From Streptomyces rubellomurinus (GTDB lineage: Bacteria > Actinomycetota > Actinomycetes > Streptomycetales > Streptomycetaceae), in assembly GCF_000961885.1 (NCBI RefSeq), contig NZ_JZKH01000064.1, forward strand, positions 1 through 47,268: 47,268 bases of DNA, in the 5' to 3' direction. This document shows, in pieces, positions 1 through 16,766 of this stretch. Under the pieces are notes generated by a model. That model searched no databases, had not been told where the DNA came from, and worked only from the letters and a program-made list of their open reading frames with translations. Numbering within the stretch: the first letter of the stretch is position 1; the number at the start of each line of letters is the position of its first letter. The position numbers were made by a program, and so were the translations under genes.

Positions 1-8966
<8,966 letters not shown>

Positions 8967-9471
8967 ACCGCTCCATCACGTCCAGTCGTCGATCAGCACG
9001 GGCGAGCGCAGGCAGCAGAACTGTGAATCGGGGGGCCGATCATTCGCAACCCCACCTTTTGCCCGGCGCGACGGCGCGGCGGGGATCCGAATTCCGCCGG
9101 GGCTGCCGGCGCCCGCCGACGCGAGGGCCCGGAACTGCGGAGATGCGATCAACCGACAAGCTCACCAACCCGGTTCCCGCCGTCGCGGCCCTCGCATCCA
9201 CGCGTCCGATTCCCCTTCGAAAAGACGTTCACCACTGAAAGGACGTTCGATTCCGAGGCGCGGGAATCACTTTCGTCACTTCCTGCCACAATTCCGGGCC
9301 GCCCGTAATGCCGAATTCACCGACACTCGAACGCCTGCCGGAATACCGGAGGTGAAGGCATTCCGAAGCGCCCGCGAATTCCGGCCAATCGGGAACCTAC
9401 ACCGACCCGGCGCCGCGCGGGCACCAAGATCACCTGGACGGATGCGTCGTCCACGGAATCGACAAGGAAAA
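8967..9471. other. Gene-free leader upstream of the PKS gene
   Basis: About 500 bases between the PKS start and the ALDH terminator hold no convincing gene. The stretch is less GC-rich than its surroundings and contains several AATTC-centred words (near 9089, 9288, 9310 and 9375). It must contain the PKS promoter and 5' leader, but I cannot pick a confident -10/-35 pair. Short reading frames here lack ribosome binding sites and family features. Confidence 0.5.
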
Positions 9472-9499
9472 GGACCCGGCGCCGGGTGGCGCCGGGTCC
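9472..9499 (-). terminator. Hairpin terminator after the ALDH gene
   Basis: Perfect 12-base arms (ggacccggcgcc / ggcgccgggtcc) enclose the loop gggt. The hairpin lies 44 bases beyond the ALDH stop codon on the minus strand. There is no U tract, as is usual for actinomycete terminators. It separates ALDH transcription from the PKS promoter. Confidence 0.75.
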
Positions 9500-9542
9500 G
9501 TCGAACACGCGACCAAGCAGAGGGGGGACGGGCGGGCCCGGG

Positions 9543-11009
9543 TCAGCCCCGGGCACGGATGGCGCGGCCGCCCTCCACCGGGTAGTGCAGGGCCTGCAGC
9601 TCGCAGAACGCGTCGATGCCCTCGGCGCCGCACTCGCGGCCGATGCCGGAGTGGCCGAAGCCGCCGAAGGGGGCGGCCGGGTTCATCGGGCCGCCGTTGA
9701 CCTCCAGCTGGCCCGACCGCACCCGGCGCGCCACCGCGCCGGCCCGCTCGTCGTCGGCCGACCAGACGGAGCCGTGCAGCCCGTAGCGGGTGGAGTTGGC
9801 CAGCCGGACGGCGTCCTCGTCCCCGTCGTGGGCCATGATCGACACGACCGGGCCGAAGATCTCCTCCTGCGCCAGGTCCATGTCCTCCGTGACGTCGCCG
9901 AACACCACCGGCGCCACGAACTGGCCGCCCAGCTCGCGGTACGGGACCACCGCGCGGGCGCCCTGGGCCAGCCCGCGCTCGCAGGCCGCCACCACCCGGG
10001 CCTTGGCCTCCGCGGTGATCAGCGGGCCCAGGTCGGTGCCGGGCGCGGCCGGATCGCCCACCACGTACCCGGCGGTGAGGGTCCGCACCAGCTCCTCCGC
10101 CTCGGCGACCCGGCCGCGCGGCACGACCAGCCGGCTCCACTGCAGGCACGCCTGGCCGCTGTTGAACATCGCCTGGTCGACGGAGGCCGTCACCGCCCGG
10201 GTCAGGTCGGCGTCGTCGAGCACCAGGGAGGCGCTCTTGCCGCCGAGCTCCAGGTGCACCCGGGTCAGGTTGGCCGCGGCCGCCGCCGCCACCGAACGGC
10301 CCGCCCGCACCGAACCGGTGAACGACACCAGGTCGGTCAGCGGCGAGGAGGCCAGCGCCGCGCCGACGCCGAGCCCGTCGCCGAAGACGATGTTGAGCAC
10401 GCCCGCCGGCAGCTCGCTGCGCTCGGCCAGCCGCGCCAGGTACGCGGCGTGCAGGGGCGTCAGCTCGCTGGGCTTGACCACGACCGCGCAGCCGGCCAGC
10501 AGCGCCGGCACGACCTTCTGCAGGGTGAGGATCAGCGGCACGTTCCAGGGGATGATCGCCGCCACCACCCCGGCCGGGACCCGGCGGATCACGGAGTTGC
10601 CGCGCCGCTGGTCGTCCAGGACGGACACCGCGTCCAGAGCCGCCCGGGCGACGTCGAGCGCCAGCCCCACCTGCACCATGCGGCTGAGGCCGACCGGCGT
10701 GCCCACCTCCCGGGAGACCAGCTCGGCGAGGAACGCCGCGTCGGCCTCGACCAGGCCCAGCCAGCTCCGGACGGCCGCCGACCGCTCCCCGAGCGGCGTC
10801 GCCATCCAGCCGGGCAGGGCCGCCGCCGCCGCGGCGAGCGCGGCCTGCGCGTCCGCCGCGCCGCCCCGGGGGACGCTGCCCAGGACGCCGCCGTCCGCCG
10901 GGTTGAACACCCGGTCGGCCGCCGGAGCGATCGAGGTGGCCCAGGCGCCACCGATCCAGTGCTCCTTGAGGTCGTAGGAGAAGTCGCTGATGGACGGTTC
11001 GAGCGGCAT
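9543..11009 (-). CDS. Aldehyde dehydrogenase (NAD(P)-dependent, ALDH superfamily)
   Basis: A full-length 488-residue ALDH, typical for the family, which oxidises aldehydes to acids. Visible features are the IIPWNVPL Rossmann-entry motif, VKPSELTP, SFTGSVRAG, the general-base Glu in LELGGKS, the catalytic Cys in SGQACLQW, and EEIFGPVVS near the C terminus. It stands alone between the PKS gene (same strand, separated by a terminator) and the divergent lasso operon. A plausible promoter lies at 11049-11076. The substrate cannot be told from sequence. It may oxidise an aldehyde in polyketide tailoring or serve the operon at 14.4-22.6 kb; both are guesses based on position only. Confidence 0.93.
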   Translation of the reverse strand: MPLEPSISDFSYDLKEHWIGGAWATSIAPAADRVFNPADGGVLGSVPRGGAADAQAALAAAAAALPGWMATPLGERSAAVRSWLGLVEADAAFLAELVSREVGTPVGLSRMVQVGLALDVARAALDAVSVLDDQRRGNSVIRRVPAGVVAAIIPWNVPLILTLQKVVPALLAGCAVVVKPSELTPLHAAYLARLAERSELPAGVLNIVFGDGLGVGAALASSPLTDLVSFTGSVRAGRSVAAAAAANLTRVHLELGGKSASLVLDDADLTRAVTASVDQAMFNSGQACLQWSRLVVPRGRVAEAEELVRTLTAGYVVGDPAAPGTDLGPLITAEAKARVVAACERGLAQGARAVVPYRELGGQFVAPVVFGDVTEDMDLAQEEIFGPVVSIMAHDGDEDAVRLANSTRYGLHGSVWSADDERAGAVARRVRSGQLEVNGGPMNPAAPFGGFGHSGIGRECGAEGIDAFCELQALHYPVEGGRAIRARG

Positions 11010-11048
11010 GGGCCGCCCCTCTCTCTCGAATCCGGAACGTGCTGGTAG

Positions 11049-11076
11049 TGGATACTCAGCGTCATGCCTCGGTCAA
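11049..11076 (-). promoter_or_regulatory. Candidate promoter of the ALDH gene
   Basis: Read on the minus strand, a TTGACC -35 box (11071-11076) and a TATCCA -10 box (11049-11054) are 16 bases apart. They leave a leader of roughly 35 bases before the ALDH ATG at 11009. The match is good to the housekeeping sigma consensus but unproven. Confidence 0.5.
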
Positions 11077-11090
11077 CGTTACGACCTCGA

Positions 11091-11136
11091 CAGCAAGTTG
11101 ACGCCGGGCACTTCGCCTTCGCAGCAAGTTGACGCC
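11091..11136. repeat. 15-base direct repeat in the ALDH/lasso divergent region
   Basis: The word cagcaagttgacgcc occurs at 11091-11105 and again at 11122-11136, 31 bases apart (about three helical turns). It lies just upstream of the candidate ALDH promoter. The first copy also forms an inverted pair with gtcaac at 11072-11077. This arrangement fits a regulator binding site; no regulator is identified. Confidence 0.5.
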
Positions 11137-11323
11137 CGGCGTCGGCCGATCCGCCCGGCGCGCGCCCGCGGACGACGCGGATCCGGCCCCGAAATCCAGT
11201 CCGACGCACCGTCAAGATCGCTTCCACCAGGGCATTTGCACGAACGGCCAGCGACACCGGGCGACCTCCCGCCCCCCGCCTCCCGATCGTGCTTCGCCCC
11301 GGTTCGCCCGGCATGACCGATGG

Positions 11324-11352
11324 TTGCCCGGCACAGATCGCGTAGGTAGTGT
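11324..11352 (+). promoter_or_regulatory. Candidate promoter of the lasso peptide operon
   Basis: TTGCCC (11324-11329) and TAGTGT (11347-11352) are 17 bases apart, 240 bases before the precursor start. A 7-base inverted repeat (gactgac, 5-base spacer, gtcagtc; 11416-11434) lies downstream in the leader and could be an operator. Prediction by eye only. Confidence 0.35.
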
Positions 11353-11415
11353 CCTGGACTGCGTCAGGGAGACCGTCACGGGGTGTGGATCACGGTCCTC
11401 CAGGCAATTCCCATC

Positions 11416-11434
11416 GACTGACACGACGTCAGTC
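11416..11434. promoter_or_regulatory. Inverted repeat in the lasso operon leader, possible operator
   Basis: gactgac and gtcagtc flank acgac symmetrically. The dyad sits between the candidate promoter and the lasso precursor gene. Its size is typical of a dimeric regulator site, but nothing else supports that. Confidence 0.35.
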
Positions 11435-11593
11435 ATCGGTTCTGGTCGGGCAGTACGGGGCACATCGGGTCGATGCCGCCCCGTTCCGTTCCGGCGCAGG
11501 CCGGCGCGAGTGCCGATCCCCGCGGACAAGGAACGCTCTCCGAGCGCTCTGTCCCGCCCTGACGTGTTCCGCACAACGAGGAAGGAGATTGTC

Positions 11594-11743
11594 ATGGAGA
11601 ACACCTCCGTGGAGACTCTGGAGCTCCAGGCCTACGAGACCCCCGAGGTCTTCGAGGCCGGTTCCTTCGCCGAGGACACCGGCGCGCTCGGCCTTCACGG
11701 CGCCGAGCCGTTCTTCCCGACCCTGCACACCAGCTGGTGGTAG
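11594..11743 (+). CDS. Lasso peptide precursor (49 residues)
   Basis: The ATG at 11594 follows an AAGGAGA ribosome site. The leader carries the actinobacterial lasso signature YxxPxxxxxGxF (YETPEVFEAGSF, residues 14-25) recognised by the RRE protein, and Thr at -2 (Thr29-Gly30), which the leader protease requires. The predicted core is residues 31-49, ALGLHGAEPFFPTLHTSWW. Ala1 and Glu8 would form the macrolactam, giving an 8-residue ring and an 11-residue tail. There is no Cys, so it is a class II lasso peptide. The tail has two Pro residues, Phe-Phe just after the ring and Trp-Trp at the C terminus, bulky residues suited to plugging the ring. The cyclase, RRE and protease genes follow directly. 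I do not recognise this core from a named peptide. Confidence 0.93.
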   Translation: MENTSVETLELQAYETPEVFEAGSFAEDTGALGLHGAEPFFPTLHTSWW

Positions 11744-11797
11744 GTCCGCGCCGTGGGTGAGGGTGGCACGCTGATCCGTTGAGGGGGAGATGGTCCG

Positions 11798-13594
11798 GTG
11801 GATTTCGGTGAGCAGTACTTCGTGGTCCTTCCGGACCAACAGAGCGCGGCCACCGCTGCCGACCGGCTCCCCCCGGATGCCACCCCACTCATGTCGCACC
11901 GATCCGGCCGGCCGTTCCTGGCCGGCCGGATCGTCCCCGGACAGTTCCTGACGGCCGAGGCCGGGGACACCCTGCTCGCCGTCGCGGGCATCTGCTCCGC
12001 CACCCAGGCCGACCTGGACGCCCAGGCCCGCCGCATCACCGACCCGGCCCAGCTGGACGAGCTGTCGCTGCGCTGGTCGGGCAGCTACCACCTGATCGCC
12101 TCGGTGGGCGGACGGCTGCGGATCCAGGGCACCGCCTCCGGGCTGCGCCGGATCTGCCACACCCGCCTCGACGGGCTCACCCTCGCCGCCGACCGGGCCG
12201 ACCTGCTGGCCCGACTCACCGGCTCCGAGGCCGACTTGGGCGTCCTCGCCCTGCGCCTGCTCGCACCGCTGCCGCACCCGCTGTCCGAGCGCTCGGTCTG
12301 GCGGGGCGTCGACACCGTACCGCCCGGCAGCTGGCTGTCGGTGCCCGCCGACGGCCGGGGCGCCTCGGTGCACACCTGGTGGCGGCCGCCGCGGCCCGAG
12401 CTGCCCCTCGACGACGCGGCGACGGCGCTGCGCGCCGAGCTGACCGGTGCCGTCGACGCGCGGCTCGCCGTGACCACCCGGCTGACCGGCGACTTCTCCG
12501 GCGGCCTCGACTCCACCTCCCTGCTCGCGCTGGCCGCGCAGGAGACCCCGGTCGTCGGGTTCACCATGGCCAACGACGACCAGGCCGACGACGACCTGTA
12601 CTGGGCCGAGACCGCCGCCGCCGAACTCCCCCACCTCCGGCACGTCGTCTTCGGCAGCCACCAGATACCCGGCAACTTCGAAGGCCTGGCCGGCATCAGG
12701 GCGGTCACCGACGAGCCCAACCTCGCCCTGCTGAGCGCGCCCCGGCTGCACGCCACCCGCGAGCTCGCCACCGGCCACGGCTCCACCCTGCACCTGGACG
12801 GCCTGGGCGGCGACCAGATGCTGACCGGCACCTTCGCCTACTACCACGGCCTGCTGCGCCGACAGCCGCTGGAGGCCCTGCGGCGGCTGCGGACCATCCG
12901 GCTACTGAGCCGGATGGACGTCGGGGCCTCGCTGCGCACCCTCCTGGACGGCAGCTCCTACCGCTCCTGGCTCACGGCCGAGGTGGACGCGCTCGCCTCG
13001 GGCCGGGCCCGGCGCCGCAACAACGTCTTCGACTGGGACGCCCCGATGGGCCTCCCCGACTGGCTGACCCCCGAGGCCAGGGAGTCCGCCCTCGCCGAAC
13101 TGCGCGCCGCCGCCGAGCAGGCCCGGCCGCTCGACCCCGGCCGCGGTCGGCACCGCGACCTGGTCACGATCCAGGACACCGGGCTGCTGATCCGGTCGAT
13201 GCACCAGCTGTCCGCCCAGCCGGGCTACCAGGGCTCCTCGCCGTTCCTGGACGACCGGGTGGTCGCGGCCTGCCTCGCGGCCCGGCCGGAGGACCGCGCC
13301 ACTCCCTGGGAGTTGAAGCCGCTGATCAAGCGGGCCATGGTCGGCGTGCTGCCGCCGCGGATGCTGGAGCGGCGCACCAAGGCGGACGGCTCGATGATCG
13401 CCGCCGAGGGCTTCGCCAAGCACCGGCTCGAACTCGACTCGCTCTGGCAGACCTCCCGGCTGGCGGAGCTGGGGCTGGTCGACCCGGCCCCGCTGCGCGA
13501 GCTGAGCCGCCGCCCGTACACGGCCACCACGCACGGGGTGCGGATGCTCGCCGCCCTGAGCGTCGAGCTCTGGGCCAGGGACCGGCTCGCCTGA
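11798..13594 (+). CDS. Lasso peptide macrolactam synthetase (asparagine synthetase B-like)
   Basis: 598 residues from the GTG at 11798, chosen because a GAGGGGGAG ribosome site lies just upstream and the product aligns from its start. The enzyme adenylates the core Glu8 side chain and closes the amide with the Ala1 amine. The N-terminal half resembles a class II glutamine amidotransferase fold but lacks the Cys2 nucleophile, as lasso cyclases do. The C-terminal synthetase domain shows the PP-loop SGGLDSTS near residue 235 and a DGLGGDQ motif further on. It is 54 bases downstream of the precursor and is followed by the RRE gene. Confidence 0.95.
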   Translation: MDFGEQYFVVLPDQQSAATAADRLPPDATPLMSHRSGRPFLAGRIVPGQFLTAEAGDTLLAVAGICSATQADLDAQARRITDPAQLDELSLRWSGSYHLIASVGGRLRIQGTASGLRRICHTRLDGLTLAADRADLLARLTGSEADLGVLALRLLAPLPHPLSERSVWRGVDTVPPGSWLSVPADGRGASVHTWWRPPRPELPLDDAATALRAELTGAVDARLAVTTRLTGDFSGGLDSTSLLALAAQETPVVGFTMANDDQADDDLYWAETAAAELPHLRHVVFGSHQIPGNFEGLAGIRAVTDEPNLALLSAPRLHATRELATGHGSTLHLDGLGGDQMLTGTFAYYHGLLRRQPLEALRRLRTIRLLSRMDVGASLRTLLDGSSYRSWLTAEVDALASGRARRRNNVFDWDAPMGLPDWLTPEARESALAELRAAAEQARPLDPGRGRHRDLVTIQDTGLLIRSMHQLSAQPGYQGSSPFLDDRVVAACLAARPEDRATPWELKPLIKRAMVGVLPPRMLERRTKADGSMIAAEGFAKHRLELDSLWQTSRLAELGLVDPAPLRELSRRPYTATTHGVRMLAALSVELWARDRLA

Positions 13595-13659
13595 GCACCT
13601 CCCCCGCCGGCTGCCGCCGGCCCGCCGCACCGCGCCCGACCACGACGAGAGAGACCGGC

Positions 13660-13917
13660 ATGGCCCTCACCCTTCACCCCGACGTGTCCACCGCCGACAC
13701 CGAGTACGGCATCGTGCTGCTGGACGGCCGCGACGGCCGGTACTACCAGCTCAACGGGACCGCCGCCACGGCGTTCCGGGCGCTGGCGGACGGCAGCACC
13801 GTCGAGCAGGCCGCCGAGCGGCTGACGGCCGCCTTCGCCGTCGGACTGGACCAGGCCCGGCAGGACGTCGAACGGCTGGTCGCCAAGCTCGTGGCGCTCA
13901 AGGTGGTGACCGCGTGA
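13660..13917 (+). CDS. Lasso peptide RRE protein (PqqD-like, B1)
   Basis: 85 residues from the ATG at 13660. This is a free-standing RiPP recognition element of the PqqD fold that binds the leader (YxxP region) and delivers the precursor to the protease. Typical features are the YGIVLLDGRDGRYYQLNGTA beta-hairpin segment (residues 17-36), AFRALADGSTVEQAAERL in the helical part, and a DVERLVAKLVALKVV C-terminal helix. Its stop overlaps the start of the B2 protease (GTGA), so the two are translationally coupled; split B1/B2 is the usual actinobacterial arrangement. Confidence 0.93.
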   Translation: MALTLHPDVSTADTEYGIVLLDGRDGRYYQLNGTAATAFRALADGSTVEQAAERLTAAFAVGLDQARQDVERLVAKLVALKVVTA

Positions 13918-14348
13918 GCAACTCGGTGGTCCCCGCCCGGGCCGCGACGCGGCTCACCCTCGGCCGCAAGCTCGCCGCCCGCACGGCCGTGGGCGTGGCC
14001 CGGCTGCTCGCGCGCAAGCCGCCCGCCCGGATCCGCGTCCTCCTGACCAAGCTGAGCAAGGGCGCCCGCCCGGCGACCTACGCCGAGGCCGAGGCGGCCC
14101 GCAACGCCGTCGTCACGGTCAGCCTGCGCTGCGCGGCCTTCGAGGGCTGCCTGCCGCGCTCGCTGGCGACGATCCTGCTCTGCCGGGCCCGCGGCACCTG
14201 GCCGACCTGGGTGGTGGGCGTCCGGGCCCGGCCGCCGTTCGGCGCGCACGCCTGGGTGGAGGCCGAGGGGCGGATGGTGGACGAGGGCGTGGACCCCGCG
14301 TACTTCCGCAGCCTGTTCACCGTCGGCCCGGCGGGCGACCGGGCCTGA
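13914..14348 (+). CDS. Lasso peptide leader protease (transglutaminase-like Cys protease, B2)
   Basis: 144 residues starting at the GTG at 13914. The family cleaves the leader after the -2 Thr. The Cys-His-Asp triad is visible as Cys in EGCLPRS (about residue 78), His in AHAWVE (about 113) and Asp in VDEG (about 123). The N-terminal 45 residues are Arg/Lys/Ala-rich. No lasso ABC transporter or isopeptidase follows. The operon ends 9 bases later at a strong terminator, so export must use another system or an unlinked gene. Confidence 0.93.
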   Translation: MSNSVVPARAATRLTLGRKLAARTAVGVARLLARKPPARIRVLLTKLSKGARPATYAEAEAARNAVVTVSLRCAAFEGCLPRSLATILLCRARGTWPTWVVGVRARPPFGAHAWVEAEGRMVDEGVDPAYFRSLFTVGPAGDRA

Positions 14349-14356
14349 AAAGCGTG

Positions 14357-14395
14357 CTGCGGGGGATCGCCGGGGTGCCCGGCGGTCCCCCGCAG
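14357..14395. terminator. Bidirectional terminator between the lasso operon and the DUF711/P450 operon
   Basis: An 18-pair hairpin has arms 14357-14374 and 14378-14395 and a GTG loop, with one G-T pair and otherwise fully paired. It fills the gap between two convergent genes, 9 bases after the lasso protease stop and 3 bases from the DUF711 stop. Confidence 0.85.
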
Positions 14396-14397
14396 TG

Positions 14398-15567
14398 CTA
14401 TCTGCCCGGGTACTCGATGTTGATGATCTGCTCGGCCCGGAACTGCGTGCGGCGCGGGTCGGCGTCGGGCGGTGCGAGCATCAGCCGGGCGGACAGCGGC
14501 TTCTCCCAGCGGGCCGACAGGGCCGCCATGTCCCCGATGACGGCGGCGAGTTCGTCGTCACCGGTGGTCGCCGGCAGCGGGACGGTGTCCAGTCCGGCGC
14601 CGCAGACCGAGGAGTACGCGAGCACCGAGTCGGTGTCGATGCGCCCCTCCTGCCAGGCCAGCGCGAGCACCCGGTCCTCCAGGACGGGGAGCATCAACCC
14701 CGCGTAGCCGACCGTGGGTTGGCCGACCGAGCGGATGCCCGCCGTGACCGCGGCGCAGGCCGCCACCGTCCCGGGGGCGCCGAAGCGGATGCCGCCGACC
14801 GCCTCCAGGAACTCCGCGATGCTGGCGTCCGGGGCGCAGGCCGGGGACGGGTCGAAGCCGTGGAACAGCAGACCCCGGCGCTCGCAGGCCGGCCGCAACA
14901 GGGCGGCCAGCGGGGCGAGTTGCCCGTCCAGGCAGCTCCTGGTGAGCTCCGTCGCGGCCACCGGGTCGGGCTCGCCGGCCGCCCGCGCCCGGGCCAGCAG
15001 CGGGCCCGCCGACTGGAGCCCCACGCTCACCCCGGCGGCGCCGCCGTCGCCGTACGAGCCGGGGAACAGCGGGGCGTTGGGGCCGAGGTGGGCGACGGCG
15101 GCGAACCGGAAGTTGGCCTCCCCGTCGCGGTTCGCCAGCTCGCGCACCACGGCCGCGCCGAAGGCGACGGCGGCGTGGTCCACCCGGCCGTCCTCGGCGA
15201 CCAGGACGGCGAGGAACAGCAGCGGGTGCGCGACCAGCACCTCCGCGACCTCCGCGGGCGTCACCCCGGCCAGCGCGGACGGCCGCAGGGCCCCGAGCGA
15301 GGCGCTGCCGACGCCGGAGCGCCGGCAGGCCTCGGTGAGCGCGGCGGCCCGGGCGCGGAGCCGGTCGGGGCCGAGCGGCCCGTCGGGCGCCGGGGCGGAC
15401 AGGCGCACGGTCTGCACCTCGTACCCGGCGGCGGCGAGTTCGCCGGCGATCGCCAGCGCCTGCTCGCCGTACCGGCCGATGGCGGCGGTGTCGGCCCGGC
15501 CGCCCGGGAACGCCTCGCCGGGGAGGCAGAGGGTCACGGCGCGCACCGGAGAGAGGTCGGATGTCAT
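14398..15567 (-). CDS. DUF711/UPF0210 family protein
   Basis: 389 residues from the ATG at 15567, overlapping the stop of the P450 (ATGA). Family marks are NFRFAAVAHLGPNAPLFPGSY mid-protein, GFDPSPACAPDASIAEFLE, and the C-terminal SSVCGAGLDTVPLP followed by LSARLMLAPPDAD. DUF711 proteins have no firmly assigned reaction that I know of. As last gene of a coupled biosynthetic operon it is probably part of the pathway rather than housekeeping. Length is near that of the actinobacterial members. Confidence 0.85.
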   Translation of the reverse strand: MTSDLSPVRAVTLCLPGEAFPGGRADTAAIGRYGEQALAIAGELAAAGYEVQTVRLSAPAPDGPLGPDRLRARAAALTEACRRSGVGSASLGALRPSALAGVTPAEVAEVLVAHPLLFLAVLVAEDGRVDHAAVAFGAAVVRELANRDGEANFRFAAVAHLGPNAPLFPGSYGDGGAAGVSVGLQSAGPLLARARAAGEPDPVAATELTRSCLDGQLAPLAALLRPACERRGLLFHGFDPSPACAPDASIAEFLEAVGGIRFGAPGTVAACAAVTAGIRSVGQPTVGYAGLMLPVLEDRVLALAWQEGRIDTDSVLAYSSVCGAGLDTVPLPATTGDDELAAVIGDMAALSARWEKPLSARLMLAPPDADPRRTQFRAEQIINIEYPGR

Positions 15568-16766
15568 GCGTGCAGCACCACCGGCAGTTCGTTGAGGCCC
15601 CAGGTGAAGTTCGACCCGTTGTAGCGCGGTTCGCCCTCCAGGGTCATCGCGCGCACCAGGCGGCGCAGGGTCCGCAGGTACGCGGCGACCTCCAGCCGCG
15701 CGAGCCGGCTGCCCAGGCACATGTGGCGGCCCGCGCCGAAGCTCAGGTGGCGGTTCTCGGTGCGGCCGACGTCGAAGGTGTCCGGCTCGGCGAACACCTC
15801 CTCGTCGCGGTTGGCCGAGCCGATCCAGGTGACCACGCGCTGGCCGGGTTCGACCTCGACGCCGCCGACGCGCAGCGCCTCGGTGGCGGTGCGCATGACG
15901 TGCATGCCGGGCACGGACCAGCGCAGCGCCTCCTCGGTGGCGACGGCCGGATCGGCCTCCCCGCTCAGGACGCGCGCCAACTGGTCCGGTTGCTCGACGA
16001 GTTGGAGGGTGAGTGCGGCCAGGGTGAACCGGGTCGTCTCGTTGCCGCCGGCGAGGATGCCGCTGAAGTTGAAGACCAGTTCCTCGTCGGTCAGCCGCGC
16101 GCCGCCGGTGTCCTGCGCGGTAAGGCCGCTGACGAACGCGTTGGCGCCCGTGCGGCGGTTCTCGCGCACCAGGTCGCTGAAGTACTTGAAGATCTCGCCG
16201 TTCGCCGTGATCCGCTGCACCTCGGAGGGGGATTCGAAGGCGTCGGTGGTCTTGCGGCCGATCCACTCCCAGTCGGCGCGGGGCAGGCCCATGATGGCGC
16301 AGATGACGTCGGTCGGGATCCGTTCGAGCTGCGCGATCAGGTCCGGGCCGGGCCGGCGGACGGCCGTCTCGACGACGTCGGCGACGACCTGCTCGACGTA
16401 CTGCTCGGCGCGGGACAGCACGTCGTTCGAGAACGGCTGGATGAGCACGCGCTTCATCCGGGTGTGGTCGGGCGGGTCGGCGACGATCAGCATCTTGTTC
16501 GCGACGGCGCTGACGGCGCGCTCGGTGGAGCCGAGCCGCATGCCCCCGGTGGAGCTCATCCGGGTGGTGTCGCGGTGCACCGCGACGACGTCGTGGTAGC
16601 GGGTGACGCTCCAGAACCCCTCCGGCTCCCCGGCGGGGTGCTGCCAGGAGACGGGGTCGTTCGCCCGGTACCAGGCGAAGCGCTCGTAGAAGCCGGTGCC
16701 CGCGAAGAGCCCCGGCTCGAACAGGTCGGGCGCCGTCGCGCCCGGTGCCGTACGCTGCTCGGTCAT
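15564..16766 (-). CDS. Cytochrome P450, likely acting on a carrier-protein-bound amino acid
   Basis: 400 residues from the ATG at 16766, overlapping the thioesterase stop (ATGA) and in turn overlapped by DUF711. Heme-binding FGAGRHMCLG has its Cys at about residue 350. The ExxR is EEALRW, and the I-helix reads AGGNETTR. The NETTR form, and the WIGSANRDEEVF segment, are in my recollection typical of the NovI/NikQ/OxyD-like P450s that beta-hydroxylate aminoacyl-PCP. Direct linkage to a free-standing A-PCP protein and a type II thioesterase gives the same gene set. A beta-hydroxylase role is therefore a reasoned inference, not shown. Confidence 0.92.
   Translation of the reverse strand: MTEQRTAPGATAPDLFEPGLFAGTGFYERFAWYRANDPVSWQHPAGEPEGFWSVTRYHDVVAVHRDTTRMSSTGGMRLGSTERAVSAVANKMLIVADPPDHTRMKRVLIQPFSNDVLSRAEQYVEQVVADVVETAVRRPGPDLIAQLERIPTDVICAIMGLPRADWEWIGRKTTDAFESPSEVQRITANGEIFKYFSDLVRENRRTGANAFVSGLTAQDTGGARLTDEELVFNFSGILAGGNETTRFTLAALTLQLVEQPDQLARVLSGEADPAVATEEALRWSVPGMHVMRTATEALRVGGVEVEPGQRVVTWIGSANRDEEVFAEPDTFDVGRTENRHLSFGAGRHMCLGSRLARLEVAAYLRTLRRLVRAMTLEGEPRYNGSNFTWGLNELPVVLHA

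Noticed and set aside
11690..11743. Lasso core starting at Gly33 or Gly30 instead of Ala31
   Set aside because: From Gly33 the Glu would be at position 6, outside the 7-9 range; from Gly30 it is at 9 but Thr29 would be at -1 rather than the conserved -2.
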